A DNA stretch of 64,000 bases from an uncultured Clostridia bacterium (GTDB lineage: Bacteria > Bacillota > Clostridia > Christensenellales > UBA1242): the NCBI GenBank assembly GCA_934747775.1, contig CAKVHA010000007.1, positions 1 through 64,000 of the forward strand, read 5' to 3'. Each line of letters starts with the position of its first letter. Positions within the stretch are counted from its first letter, which is position 1. The notes under the pieces are model-generated. The model searched no databases and had not been told where the DNA came from. It saw nothing but the letters and a program-made list of their open reading frames with translations. Position numbers and translations under genes: made by a program. Of this stretch, positions 52,460 through 61,740 are shown one piece after another.

Positions 52460-53131
52460 CTATCTTGCCATATAGTTTTCGTGTTTTTGATAGTTGTTAA
52501 TACCGTCATATAACTCGCTAATATTAGCAACTTTTGCAAGCGACACTTCATATGCAACTCGTTTTTCAACTTCGCCGTTTTCAAGTTTTTTCTCATATTC
52601 TCTACTTTGAATACGCCCGCTTGCCTGAATTTTATCGCCAACAGCTAAGCCTTTCATAAACCTTGCATTTCTGCCCCACGCAATGCAAGGAAGATAATCA
52701 CTTTTGTTGTAATTTCTATTAACAGCCAAAAGCACGTCACAAATCTCGCGCTTAAATGGCGTTGTTCTAAAAATGGGCTCTTTACAAACATAGCCAACAA
52801 TGTCTATTTGATTTGGATTAACATTGGGGTCGTATGGTGCAATTTCGCGAATAAACATTGTAAGACGCAATCTACTTTTATCGTCTTCCATTTTGTTAAA
52901 ACTTCTAAACTGCCCTTTGCCAGACATCATATCGCCTTTTTTTAGATTGTATTCGCCTAAAAGTCGCTCGCTAACTGTTACTGGGATAACATCAAAAGCA
53001 TCGCTTAATCGCATAACCTTAAGGTTGAACTCATAAAAGCCTTCGTTAAACATTTCGTGGCTGTACTTTGGTTCGTCAACAATTTCGCCTGACAAGCTTA
53101 CTATATTATTATTTAATTGTTCGTAATTCAT
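52460..53131 (-). CDS. Two-OB-fold single-stranded DNA-binding protein
   Basis: 223 aa. Two SSB-type OB folds in tandem: about 8-95 (IVSLSGEIVDEPKYSHEM, FDVIPVTVSERLL) and 107-205 (IDIVGYVCKEPIFRTTPF, DVLLAVNRNYNKSDYLPCIAWG, LAVGDKIQASGRIQSREY). The second matches ordinary SSB (W in CIAWG). A Clostridial double-OB variant; lacks the acidic SSB C-terminal tail (ends in a His/Asn-rich tail, NYMAR). Monocistronic, AAGGAG start site. Confidence 0.8.
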   Translation of the reverse strand: MNYEQLNNNIVSLSGEIVDEPKYSHEMFNEGFYEFNLKVMRLSDAFDVIPVTVSERLLGEYNLKKGDMMSGKGQFRSFNKMEDDKSRLRLTMFIREIAPYDPNVNPNQIDIVGYVCKEPIFRTTPFKREICDVLLAVNRNYNKSDYLPCIAWGRNARFMKGLAVGDKIQASGRIQSREYEKKLENGEVEKRVAYEVSLAKVANISELYDGINNYQKHENYMAR

Positions 53132-53159
53132 TATTATCTCCTTAAAAATGTGCTTAATA

Positions 53160-53924
53160 TTAGTTTTTTCGTTGAATACCCAAATTGTCTATTTTGTAAT
53201 CACTTTTGTAAATAAGGTCGCCCACCGAAACAAATTTATAGCCAGACGTTGTAAGGCGCTCTAAAATTAGCCTTAATCCGTCCAAAATATTGTCGGAGTT
53301 GTTGTGGCACAAAATTATGCCGCCGTTTCCAATTTTACTTAGCACGCGGTTTAGCATTTGCGTGCCGCTTAACCCTTTCCAGTCTAGCGTGTCAACACTC
53401 CATTGTATGGTTTTTAACCCTAAATCGGTTGCAGTATTAATAACAGCGTTGTTGTAGCTGCCATATGGAGCTCTAAATAGTTCTACTTTTTTACCTGTAA
53501 TATTTTCAATTTTCTCTACAGAAGTAGTAAGTTCCATTTTCATTTGTTCCGCACCAAGCGTTGCAAAATCAGGGTGAGTATTACTATGTGTACCAATCTC
53601 AACTCCTTGCTCGTTAATTGCCTTTACCATATCGGGATATTTATCTACCCAAAAGCCCACCAAAAAGAAAGTTGCGTTAACATTATATTCTTTTAATAGG
53701 TCAAGTATTTTTAGTGTTTTATCAGCACCCCACGCGCTGTCAAAAGTTATTGCAATCTTTTTTTCGTTTGTGTCTACTTGATATATTGGAACTAACCTAG
53801 GAACTTGTCCAAAATATACATTTGCCGATGCCGAACCCGCAAAGTTTAGCGACAACATTATAGCCACCAATAATACGCAAACAGCTAAAAACACACTACG
53901 CTTTTTTAATACAAGAAATTTCAT
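53160..53924 (-). CDS. Polysaccharide deacetylase, PdaB-like
   Basis: 254 aa. N-terminal signal anchor (about 9-33), then a NodB domain: catalytic base in ITFDSAWGADKT, metal His pair in GTHSNTHPDF, FRAPYGSYN, DTLDWKG, and ILCHN. PdaB/YlxY-type proteins act in spore cortex or cell-wall maturation. Extracellular, membrane-anchored. With the sigK-like gene at 31588 this argues for sporulation capacity. AAGGGG start site. Confidence 0.87.
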   Translation of the reverse strand: MKFLVLKKRSVFLAVCVLLVAIMLSLNFAGSASANVYFGQVPRLVPIYQVDTNEKKIAITFDSAWGADKTLKILDLLKEYNVNATFFLVGFWVDKYPDMVKAINEQGVEIGTHSNTHPDFATLGAEQMKMELTTSVEKIENITGKKVELFRAPYGSYNNAVINTATDLGLKTIQWSVDTLDWKGLSGTQMLNRVLSKIGNGGIILCHNNSDNILDGLRLILERLTTSGYKFVSVGDLIYKSDYKIDNLGIQRKN

Positions 53925-54093
53925 TTTTGTACCCCTTAATTTTAATACATTATATTTTTTTTGCTAAACATTTAACTTAGCTTAAAATGCCGCATAAGCA
54001 GTTGTTTTGTAGAATTTTAAAACATTTTAAACTAAACTAATTTACACATAACATAATATTTAAAATATCTACTAAAATATGACTACAAAAAAG

Positions 54094-54125
54094 AAAAAAG
54101 TTATTTCAAAATGAAATAACTTTTT
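54094..54125 (-). terminator. Terminator of the parE-parC operon
   Basis: Perfect AAAAAGTTATTTCA / TGAAATAACTTTTT with a TTT loop and following T-run on the minus strand. The 53925-54093 gap has a TATAAT box for the deacetylase gene and no other gene. Confidence 0.9.
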
Positions 54126-54150
54126 GTTTTTAATATCGAATTGTATTTAA

Positions 54151-56577
54151 TTAATCAACAACATATTTGTATGCATTTACAATATCTAATACTTTGTGTG
54201 CCTTTTTAGATTTTGTATCTTTTACTGGCAATTGTATTGTTTTGTTTGCCACAAATTTTAGTGATTTATCGGCGTTTTCATATACATAACTTGTGTTAGG
54301 GCTGTATTTATCTACCAACAACACTTTGCCACTGCTTATTATTTTTGTTCCTTTTCTGTTTCGAGCACTTTCTGGAACATCGGTGTATTTTAACAATGTT
54401 GCACCGCCTTCGTTTGTGATTAATACAAATAGGTCAGATTTATTAACTTGCATTGCACCCACAACAAAATCGTCGTCATTTAAAGCAATACTCTTAACAC
54501 CAACGCTAACCCTGCCACTAACAGCAATATCGCCCTTTTCGCAAACCATAGCATTGCCAAACTTAGTAAACACGGCAAGTTTGCTTGCGGTGTTATCTAG
54601 CCCAACATACACAACTTCGTCGCCATCTTTTAGTTTGATACTAGCAATAGCTTGTTTGCTTGCAAAATATTCTTCCACCTTGCTTAGTTTTACCATACCA
54701 AACTTAGTAACCATAATAATAACATCATCTTTGTTTTGTTCGGTTAGTTCTAGCACACCCACAAACTTATCGTTAACATCAATTGCACTGCATAGCGAAT
54801 GGATATAGCTACCTTTATCTTTATATTTAGTTTGATTAATCTTGCCAACTTCCATTTTCACGCACATTCCTGCGTTTGTAAAACCATAAACCGTTTTGCT
54901 AGAACTTGTAAGCAAACTTGTTTCTGGAATTTCATACAATGTTGCGTTTACAGCGCTAAGTTCTTTTGTTGCAAGGTTATAACTTTTTACACTAACAGTT
55001 TTGATTGTGTTAATAGGTGTTGTAATTATATGAACTTCTTCACTATTAACATCTTGAATTTCGGTTTCTTCTATTTCGTCGGTCGCTTCGCCAAATAGTG
55101 ATTTTCTGCCGGTTTTGTACTTGCCAGCAATCTCCAAAATTTCTTTTTTAACAATTCTCATTTGCATTTTTGGACTCTTTAAAATTTCTGTGTATCGTTT
55201 AATTAGGTCTTTTAATCTATTTAATTCGGTTTCTAGTTTTGTTACTTCTAGGCTTGTAAGACGAGCCAAACGCATATCCAAAATTGCTTGTGCTTGAACA
55301 TCGGACAATGAGAATGTGCTCATCAATGTTATTTTTGCGTCAGTAACATTTTTGCTGGTTTTAATAATTCTAACAACTTCGTCAATGTTGTTTATAGCAA
55401 TTAACAAGCCTTCTAAGATGTGCTCTTTTTTAAGTGCAACTTCAAGGTCGAACTTTGTGCGGTTGTAAATGACCTTTTGTTGATAATTTACATAATACTC
55501 CAAAATATCGCGCAAGCTTAGTAGTTTTGGCTTGCCGTCGGCAATGGCCACCATATTCACATTAAACGATGTTTCCAAATCGGTGTATTTATATAGCATA
55601 TTAAGTATTGCATTAACACGCGCGTTTTTCTTTAATTTAATAACCGCACGCATACCACTTCTATCCGATTCGTCTACAATTTCGCTAATATATGTTAATG
55701 TATCTGTTTGGTCACTTTCTTTAAGTTTAACAATTTTTTGCAACAACTGAGCTTTATTTACTTGATATGGTATTTCAGTTATAACAATACTCTTTTTATC
55801 GTTATCACCACTTTCAATGTGTAATTTTGCTCTAATTATTAGCTTGCCTTTTCCTGTTTCGTAGGCTTTTTTAATTTCACTGCCTTCCATAATATAGCCG
55901 CCTGTTGGAAAGTCTGGGCCGGGCATTATGGTTAACATTTCGTCGGTTGTTATATTGCGATTGTCAATGTATGCCCCAACAAGGTTGCATACTTCGTTTA
56001 GGTTGTGAGTAGGAATATTTGTGGCAAGACCTACAGCAATTCCGTACGCGCCATTTACTAGCAAGTTTGGAAATCTACCAGGAAGCATATCGGGCTCTTT
56101 GCACGAGTCATCAAAGTTAAAACTCCAGCTAACAGTGTTTTTTTCAATATCTCGCAAAAGCTCTAGCGCAATAGGCGCAAGTCGCGCTTCGGTATAACGC
56201 ATAGCAGCTGCGCCGTCGCCGTCCACACTGCCAAAGTTTCCGTGACCCGAAACAAGCACTTCGCCCATATTAAAGTCTTGCGCCATTCTAACCATAGTAT
56301 CGTAAATACTGCGGTCGCCGTGTGGGTGATATTTACCCATACAATCGCCCACAATACGTGCGCTTTTTCTAAATGGTCTATCTGGCAACACACCAACCTC
56401 TAGCATACTATATAACACCCTACGTTGAACAGGTTTTAATCCGTCTTCAACGCGTGGCAATGCTCTATCCATAATAACAAACTCGCTATATGGAAGCATA
56501 CTATCATGCATAACTTCTTCTAATGCTTTTGTTACAACTTGATCCGATGAATATTTACTACTATCTTTTTTCGTCAT
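54151..56577 (-). CDS. parC: Topoisomerase IV subunit A (ParC-like type IIA topoisomerase)
   Basis: 808 aa. Winged-helix/catalytic core with MDRALPRVEDGLKPVQRRVLY, HPHGDRSIYD, and catalytic Tyr128 in AMRYTEARL; PNLLVNGAYGIAVGLATNIP; coiled coil; C-terminal pinwheel. No GyrA-box (QRRGGKG) is seen in the pinwheel, so it is ParC rather than GyrA. Position 89, equal to E. coli GyrA Ser83/ParC Ser80, is Arg. ATG overlaps the parE stop by one base. Confidence 0.88.
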   Translation of the reverse strand: MTKKDSSKYSSDQVVTKALEEVMHDSMLPYSEFVIMDRALPRVEDGLKPVQRRVLYSMLEVGVLPDRPFRKSARIVGDCMGKYHPHGDRSIYDTMVRMAQDFNMGEVLVSGHGNFGSVDGDGAAAMRYTEARLAPIALELLRDIEKNTVSWSFNFDDSCKEPDMLPGRFPNLLVNGAYGIAVGLATNIPTHNLNEVCNLVGAYIDNRNITTDEMLTIMPGPDFPTGGYIMEGSEIKKAYETGKGKLIIRAKLHIESGDNDKKSIVITEIPYQVNKAQLLQKIVKLKESDQTDTLTYISEIVDESDRSGMRAVIKLKKNARVNAILNMLYKYTDLETSFNVNMVAIADGKPKLLSLRDILEYYVNYQQKVIYNRTKFDLEVALKKEHILEGLLIAINNIDEVVRIIKTSKNVTDAKITLMSTFSLSDVQAQAILDMRLARLTSLEVTKLETELNRLKDLIKRYTEILKSPKMQMRIVKKEILEIAGKYKTGRKSLFGEATDEIEETEIQDVNSEEVHIITTPINTIKTVSVKSYNLATKELSAVNATLYEIPETSLLTSSSKTVYGFTNAGMCVKMEVGKINQTKYKDKGSYIHSLCSAIDVNDKFVGVLELTEQNKDDVIIMVTKFGMVKLSKVEEYFASKQAIASIKLKDGDEVVYVGLDNTASKLAVFTKFGNAMVCEKGDIAVSGRVSVGVKSIALNDDDFVVGAMQVNKSDLFVLITNEGGATLLKYTDVPESARNRKGTKIISSGKVLLVDKYSPNTSYVYENADKSLKFVANKTIQLPVKDTKSKKAHKVLDIVNAYKYVVD

Positions 56578-58535
56578 TATTTATTACCTTGTTCTTCAAA
56601 TTTTGATACCTTATTAAAGTTTGCGTTTTCGCTAATGTATTTTTTTCTAGCATCTACATTGTCGCCCATCCACGTTGTTATCATAAGCTCCGCTTCGGCA
56701 ATGTCGTCCATTGTTACTTGAACTAGCACCCTGTCTTCTGGATTCATTGTTGTTTCCCAAAGTTGTTCAGCTGTCATTTCTCCAAGACCTTTATATCTTT
56801 GAACACTATATCCAGCACCAACTTGCTTGGTTATTGCATCGTAATCGGCTTCATCGTAAACATATTTAATTTTGTTTCCTTTATATACTTTATACAATGG
56901 AGCAATACCCACATAAACGTGACCCTCACTAATAAGCTCACGCATATACCTATAAAAGAAAGTTAAAAGTATCGCTCTAATATGCGCACCATCTTGGTCG
57001 GCATCGGCAAGAATAATAACTTTGCCATATTTAAGGTTGTTTATATTAAAATCTTGCCCAATTCCTGTGCCAAGCGCACTAATTATTGTTCTAATTTCTT
57101 CGTTTTCAAGCACTTGGTTAAGTCGTTTTTTCTCTACATTAAGCGGTTTGCCTCTTAACGGCAAAATTGCTTGGAAAGTACGGTCACGAGCTTGTTTTGC
57201 ACTTCCACCAGCACTATCGCCTTCTACTATAAACACTTCGTTTAGCATTGGGTTTTTGCCGGTACAGTTGCTAAGTTTTCCTACAAGGCTATATGTGTCT
57301 GCATTGTTTTTTTGTCTTGTAATCTCTTTTGCGTGTTTTGCTGCCTCTCTTACTTTTGCAGCGCCTTTGCCCTTGTTTATAATTTCATTAACCGTGTCTT
57401 TATACGATTTTCCTTCTAATAGTTTTGTTAGTTCGGCATAAACAATATTTTCAACATCATTTTTTGCTTCTGGGTTTCCAAGCTTTGTTTTTGTTTGACC
57501 TTCAAACTGCACGTTTTTCATTTTTATTGCAAGTATTGCGGTCATACCTTCTCTAAAATCTTCACCCAACAAGTTTTGTTCTTTTTCTTTAATAAACCCT
57601 AATTTTCTACCGGTTTCATTAAACACCCTAGTTATTGCGCTCTTAAACCCAGTTTCGTGAGTTCCACCTTCACTGGTAGGAATATTGTTAACATAACTAA
57701 AAATATTTTCACTATAACCATCTGTATGTTGTATCGCAAGGCTTAGGCTTAAGTACTCGCCCTTGCCTTCCAAATATATTGGTTCTTTATATAATGGTGT
57801 ATTGCCGTTGTTTACATATTTAATAAAATCAATAAGACCATGTGCATAATTATACACATATGTCTTAAAACCGTCTTCGGTTGGCTGATTTTTATCTATC
57901 AAAACAAGTTTTGCACCCTTGTTTAAAAAAGCCAATTCTTTTAGGCGTTTTGCAATTATGTTTACATCAAATTTTGCATCTTTAAAAATTAGCGGGTCTG
58001 GTTTAAAGGTTACAAGCGTGCCAGTTTTTGTGGTTGAGCCAATTTCTTTTAGTGGTCCTTGTGGAACACCACCACTCACCTTTCCACCTTTCGAAACCGA
58101 CTTAAATTTAATAGAATAAATTTTGCCTTCCTTATATACTTCCACATTAAGCCATTCAGATAGCGCATTTGCAACGCTAGCACCAACACCGTGAAGTCCG
58201 CCAGAATAGGCATAGTTTGAATTATCAAACTTTCCGCCCGCGTGCAACTGGGTAAATACAACCTCCACACCGCTTACTTTAAGCGTTGGGTGTTTGTCTA
58301 CTGGAATACCACGACCATTGTCTTCAACCGAAATAGAGTTATCGGGATATAGCGTAACAGTAATTGTGTCACCGTGTCCGTTTGCAACTTCATCCATTCC
58401 GTTATCTACAATTTCCCAAAGCAGATGATGCATACCTTTTTCGCCAGTTGTGCCAATGTACATACCGGGACGCAACCTAACCGCGTCTAAGCCCTGTAAA
58501 ACCACAATATTCTTACTATTATAACTCTGTTCCAT
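56577..58535 (-). CDS. parE: Topoisomerase IV subunit B (ParE-like)
   Basis: 652 aa. GHKL ATPase (VDNGMDEVANGHG, VEDNGRGIPVDKHP, GGLHGVGASVANALS), transducer, TOPRIM (FIVEGDSAGGSAKQARDR, then ADADQDGAHI), and C-terminal RYKGLGEMTAEQLW. Forms the ATP-dependent decatenase with ParC. Assignment as ParE rests mainly on partnership with a subunit A lacking the GyrA box. TTTACA-18-TATAAT promoter and AGGATGG start site. Confidence 0.86.
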   Translation of the reverse strand: MEQSYNSKNIVVLQGLDAVRLRPGMYIGTTGEKGMHHLLWEIVDNGMDEVANGHGDTITVTLYPDNSISVEDNGRGIPVDKHPTLKVSGVEVVFTQLHAGGKFDNSNYAYSGGLHGVGASVANALSEWLNVEVYKEGKIYSIKFKSVSKGGKVSGGVPQGPLKEIGSTTKTGTLVTFKPDPLIFKDAKFDVNIIAKRLKELAFLNKGAKLVLIDKNQPTEDGFKTYVYNYAHGLIDFIKYVNNGNTPLYKEPIYLEGKGEYLSLSLAIQHTDGYSENIFSYVNNIPTSEGGTHETGFKSAITRVFNETGRKLGFIKEKEQNLLGEDFREGMTAILAIKMKNVQFEGQTKTKLGNPEAKNDVENIVYAELTKLLEGKSYKDTVNEIINKGKGAAKVREAAKHAKEITRQKNNADTYSLVGKLSNCTGKNPMLNEVFIVEGDSAGGSAKQARDRTFQAILPLRGKPLNVEKKRLNQVLENEEIRTIISALGTGIGQDFNINNLKYGKVIILADADQDGAHIRAILLTFFYRYMRELISEGHVYVGIAPLYKVYKGNKIKYVYDEADYDAITKQVGAGYSVQRYKGLGEMTAEQLWETTMNPEDRVLVQVTMDDIAEAELMITTWMGDNVDARKKYISENANFNKVSKFEEQGNK

Positions 58536-58567
58536 AAAACCATCCTAAAAAAATTACATCTACCGAT

Positions 58568-58597
58568 ATTATATCACATTTTGCGTTTTTTTGTAAA
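58568..58597 (-). promoter_or_regulatory. Promoter of parE-parC
   Basis: Minus strand: TTTACA, 18-bp spacer, TATAAT with extended TGA. Confidence 0.6.
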
Positions 58598-58754
58598 ATT
58601 TATAACAGCTTTTATGAAACATAATATTTATACAATTTTCTGTATATTTATTCTAAACATAAACTCGCATTATTCTACATAAAAAAACATATTGTTTTAT
58701 AATGTTAAATAAAAGTATAGGTTTCTACATATAAATATATTAATGGAGAATAAT

Positions 58755-59777
58755 ATGAAAAATATAATATTTTGCGGCGGTGGCACAGCTGGTCACGTGA
58801 TGCCAAACATAGCAATTATAGAACAATTAAAAGGCAAGGCAAATATCCACTACATTGGCGGAAACGGAATAGAAAAAGATATTATAAAAAAATATCCATA
58901 CATTACATATCACGAAATAAGCACAACAAAATTGGTCAGAAAATTCACATTAAAAAATTTAGCTATTCCATTCAAGTTAATGGGGTCTATATGTGAATGT
59001 AAAAAACTTATAAAAAGAATAAACCCCGCTGTTATTTTTTCAAAAGGCGGGTTTGTTAGCGTTCCGGTTGTTTTAGCTCACGGCAAAACGCCTGTTTTAG
59101 GCCACGAAAGCGACTACTCTATGGGGTTAGCAAACAAAATAATATATCCACATTGCAAAACAATGTTTTTTACTTTTTCAGACACAAAAGAAAGATACAA
59201 CAAAAAAGGCGTATATTCTGGCACGCCAATAAGGTCGGATATTTTTAATGGAAACAAACAAAAGATATTAAATAAATTCAACATTAAAAACAACCACCCT
59301 ATAGTTCTTATTGTTGGCGGAAGCACTGGAGCTACAGCAATTAATGATATAATAATTAAAAATTTATCTGTCTTAACAAAGAAATACAACATCATACACA
59401 TCTGTGGCAAAAACAAACAAAGCAGCATAACTCATCAAAATTATTATCAAATTGACTATGCAGATAATATGGGCGATTATCTTGCAGCGTCCGACATTGT
59501 TGTTTCGCGCGCTGGTAGCAATGCAATATTTGAGTTTTTAGCACTGGGAAAACCGATGATTATAATTCCGCTTCCATTAGATCAATCACGTGGCGACCAA
59601 ATACTTAATGCAAAATATTTTGAAAAAAAAGGTTGGGCAAAAGTGATTATGCAAGAAAACTTAAACTCAGCCACACTACTTAAACAACTAAATTCAGTTA
59701 AAAAAGTAAAAACCGAAAGCGTATCACAAAACGCGTCAAAAATAATTGCGGACGAAATTAAAAAATATTTAAAATAA
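58755..59777 (+). CDS. MurG-like UDP-GlcNAc:lipid I glycosyltransferase
   Basis: 340 aa from ATG 58755 (GGAG 6 nt upstream); an ATG four codons earlier overlaps that site. GT28 family: IFCGGGTAGHVMPNIAI at the N-terminus, FSKGGFVSVPVVLA, HESDYSMGLANK, IVGGSTGATAIND, and SRAGSNAIFEFLALGKPMIIIP. It would make lipid II on the cytoplasmic face. Visibly A-rich codon use. The genome may have another murG in its dcw cluster; this one heads a separate peptidoglycan group. Confidence 0.85.
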   Translation: MKNIIFCGGGTAGHVMPNIAIIEQLKGKANIHYIGGNGIEKDIIKKYPYITYHEISTTKLVRKFTLKNLAIPFKLMGSICECKKLIKRINPAVIFSKGGFVSVPVVLAHGKTPVLGHESDYSMGLANKIIYPHCKTMFFTFSDTKERYNKKGVYSGTPIRSDIFNGNKQKILNKFNIKNNHPIVLIVGGSTGATAINDIIIKNLSVLTKKYNIIHICGKNKQSSITHQNYYQIDYADNMGDYLAASDIVVSRAGSNAIFEFLALGKPMIIIPLPLDQSRGDQILNAKYFEKKGWAKVIMQENLNSATLLKQLNSVKKVKTESVSQNASKIIADEIKKYLK

Positions 59778-59968
59778 ATTTTTTACACAAACAACTTTAA
59801 ATCATTGCAACAACATTCACACTAAAATATTACAACAATACGACATATTTTAAGGCATTGCAGTAAAAAAAGCAATAAAATAAATTAAACACCATTAATT
59901 TAAAAATTAGCAACAAATTAAATTACATTTCAATCCACTAAATAACGCAAATTTTTAATTACAAATAT

Positions 59969-59985
59969 CGAACATATGTTTGACA
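59969..59985 (+). promoter_or_regulatory. LexA-like box overlapping a promoter
   Basis: CGAACATATGTTTG (59969-59982), one mismatch from the LexA box, shares its last bases with the -35 box TTGACA (59980-59985). TATTAT follows after 17 bp (60003-60008), then 6 nt and an ATG. Arranged as an SOS-regulated, leaderless gene. The preceding 59778-59968 stretch is A/T-rich and empty. Confidence 0.55.
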
Positions 59986-60014
59986 AATAAAGTGTTGCGT
60001 GTTATTATAATTGT

Positions 60015-60326
60015 ATGAAATTAGATATCGCCATAGGTATAATTATTACGCTTCTTAATAAAGGCAATGTTAGCAGCAAACAACTTGCCTACAAATACGA
60101 TGTATCCACACGAACAATTTACAGATACATTTCTCTACTTGACACCGCTGGAATTCCTATAACAACAAAACGCGGACGATATGGCGGAATAGAAATTCTA
60201 AACACTTTTAAACTTCAAAATATGTTTTTAACAACTCAAGAAAAAATGACTTTAATTATAACTTGCTCACTTATAGAAAACAAAAATTTGCGCGACACAA
60301 TTCAACGAAAATTGTTGCTTATATAA
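60015..60326 (+). CDS. Truncated YafY/DeoR-type HTH regulator
   Basis: 103 aa. HTH_11 domain (TLLNKGNVSSKQLAYKYDVSTRTIYRYISLLDTAGIPITTKRGRYGGIEI) followed by FLTTQEKMTL, the usual link to a WYL ligand domain, which is missing. Stop at 60326. Downstream 60327-60486 is A/T-rich without a WYL remnant that I can read. Leaderless start likely (no Shine-Dalgarno; -10 ends 6 nt before ATG). May be a DNA-binding-only form or a decayed gene. A LexA-like box overlaps its promoter. Confidence 0.7.
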   Translation: MKLDIAIGIIITLLNKGNVSSKQLAYKYDVSTRTIYRYISLLDTAGIPITTKRGRYGGIEILNTFKLQNMFLTTQEKMTLIITCSLIENKNLRDTIQRKLLLI

Positions 60327-60486
60327 AATAAGGCATTAGCAACACAATAATTAGAATATTATAAATACAATTAGATTTTACAAAATCAAATTACTTACAG
60401 GTTTACAAAAAGTCCAAAAACACAAACAAGAACAACACTAACAAAATAAACCAATGGCAAAAAAACAAATCAATAAAATAAAGAAA

Positions 60487-60515
60487 AAACACAGCCTACT
60501 CATTAGGTTGTGTTC
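60487..60515 (-). terminator. Terminator of the D-Ala-D-Ala ligase gene
   Basis: Minus strand: ACACAACCTA, ATGAG loop, TAGGCTGTGT and TTTTT. Confidence 0.8.
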
Positions 60516-60555
60516 TTGTATTTTTATACAAGGTAATAAATATTTATAAATTGCA

Positions 60556-61680
60556 TCATTTTTTAAATTTTGCCAAGTTTGTAGAATTTAAAACTTGAGT
60601 TTTGTAATCAATTTGATTTGCATTTTCCAAAAAGTTTTGCCTTATGGCATATGTAATTATATCATTTAAAACCTTATCTTCCCCTATTCCTTTTGCAGCA
60701 AATAAGTAAAGAGCAAGCGAACCAGGGATTGTATTCATTTCATTTAAATATAGTTTATTATTTATTGTGTCATATATAAAATCAAACCTTATAACACCAC
60801 TTGCATCAAAATTTTCATAAACAACACTCGCCATTTTTACAATTTCTTCATACAATTTTTTACTAATTTTAGGTGGAATCTTTTTAATTTTATCAGCACC
60901 GATTCCAGAAAAATTTAAATACTTTTCTTCAAAAGACAACATATTACTTTTTAAAATCGGCTCTTCAATCTCTGAAATTTTCAAACCATCTGAAGTCTTA
61001 TAAATAGCAATATTAAATTCTCTAAATTTAGTAAGTTTTGGTTCAATTATTAATTTTTTATCAAATTTTAAGCATTTTTTTATTAATTTTAATAAATTTT
61101 CTTCATTTTCACAAATTTCTATTCCAATGCTACTACCCTGTCTTGCAGGTTTTATAATACACGGAAAACCAATGTTTGCTTTTATTTTATTAATGATTTG
61201 CTTATCATTATATAAGTCTTTATTTGCAACTTCCACACAATTTAAAACACAAGCCACATCACCAACACATTTTTTAAACGTCCCTTTATCCATTCCTATG
61301 GTAGCAACATCAATGTTAGGAGTAGCCCTTGCAATATTGTTGAGTTTTAAAAATCCGTCCACACTGCCGTCTTCACCATTAACACCATGCATAATTGGCA
61401 AAACACAATCAATATCACAAACCTTTTTTAGTTTTTTATCTTTGTTTTCATAAAGGCTTTTTCCCACCAAGTTAACTTTTATAATTTTTTTAGTGTTAAT
61501 AAAATCATTTAAAGTTATTACATTTTTTAAATAATTAAAGTTACCACACTTGTCAATATAAACCAAATAAACATTGTATAAATATTCATCTACAAATTTA
61601 TTAACATAAAACGTTGATATAATACTTATGTCATGTTCGGTGCTTTTTCCGCCAAACAAAATTAAAATATTCTTTTTCAT
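60556..61680 (-). CDS. D-alanine--D-alanine ligase family protein
   Basis: 374 aa, ATP-grasp. ILILFGGKSTEHDISIIS at the N-terminus, IMHGVNGEDGSVDGFL, IIKPARQGSSIGIEI (ATP loop), omega-loop region with EFNIAIYKTSDGLKIS, VIRFDFIYD, and NEMNTIPGSLALYLF with metal ligands. The latter pattern is typical of a Clostridial Ddl subgroup often linked to MurF-like and hydrolase genes. Product could be D-Ala-D-Ala or another dipeptide or depsipeptide; specificity cannot be read with confidence. Cytoplasmic. Confidence 0.87.
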   Translation of the reverse strand: MKKNILILFGGKSTEHDISIISTFYVNKFVDEYLYNVYLVYIDKCGNFNYLKNVITLNDFINTKKIIKVNLVGKSLYENKDKKLKKVCDIDCVLPIMHGVNGEDGSVDGFLKLNNIARATPNIDVATIGMDKGTFKKCVGDVACVLNCVEVANKDLYNDKQIINKIKANIGFPCIIKPARQGSSIGIEICENEENLLKLIKKCLKFDKKLIIEPKLTKFREFNIAIYKTSDGLKISEIEEPILKSNMLSFEEKYLNFSGIGADKIKKIPPKISKKLYEEIVKMASVVYENFDASGVIRFDFIYDTINNKLYLNEMNTIPGSLALYLFAAKGIGEDKVLNDIITYAIRQNFLENANQIDYKTQVLNSTNLAKFKK

Positions 61681-61740
61681 TACACACCTCTTTTAAAACT
61701 TAATTATTTTATATTACTCATTTTAAAACATTTCAAATCT

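Noticed and set aside
54151..58535. gyrA/gyrB assignment for the type IIA topoisomerase pair
   Set aside because: Subunit A lacks a GyrA box and its N-terminus fits the Clostridial ParC group, so ParC/ParE is preferred, with some doubt for subunit B.
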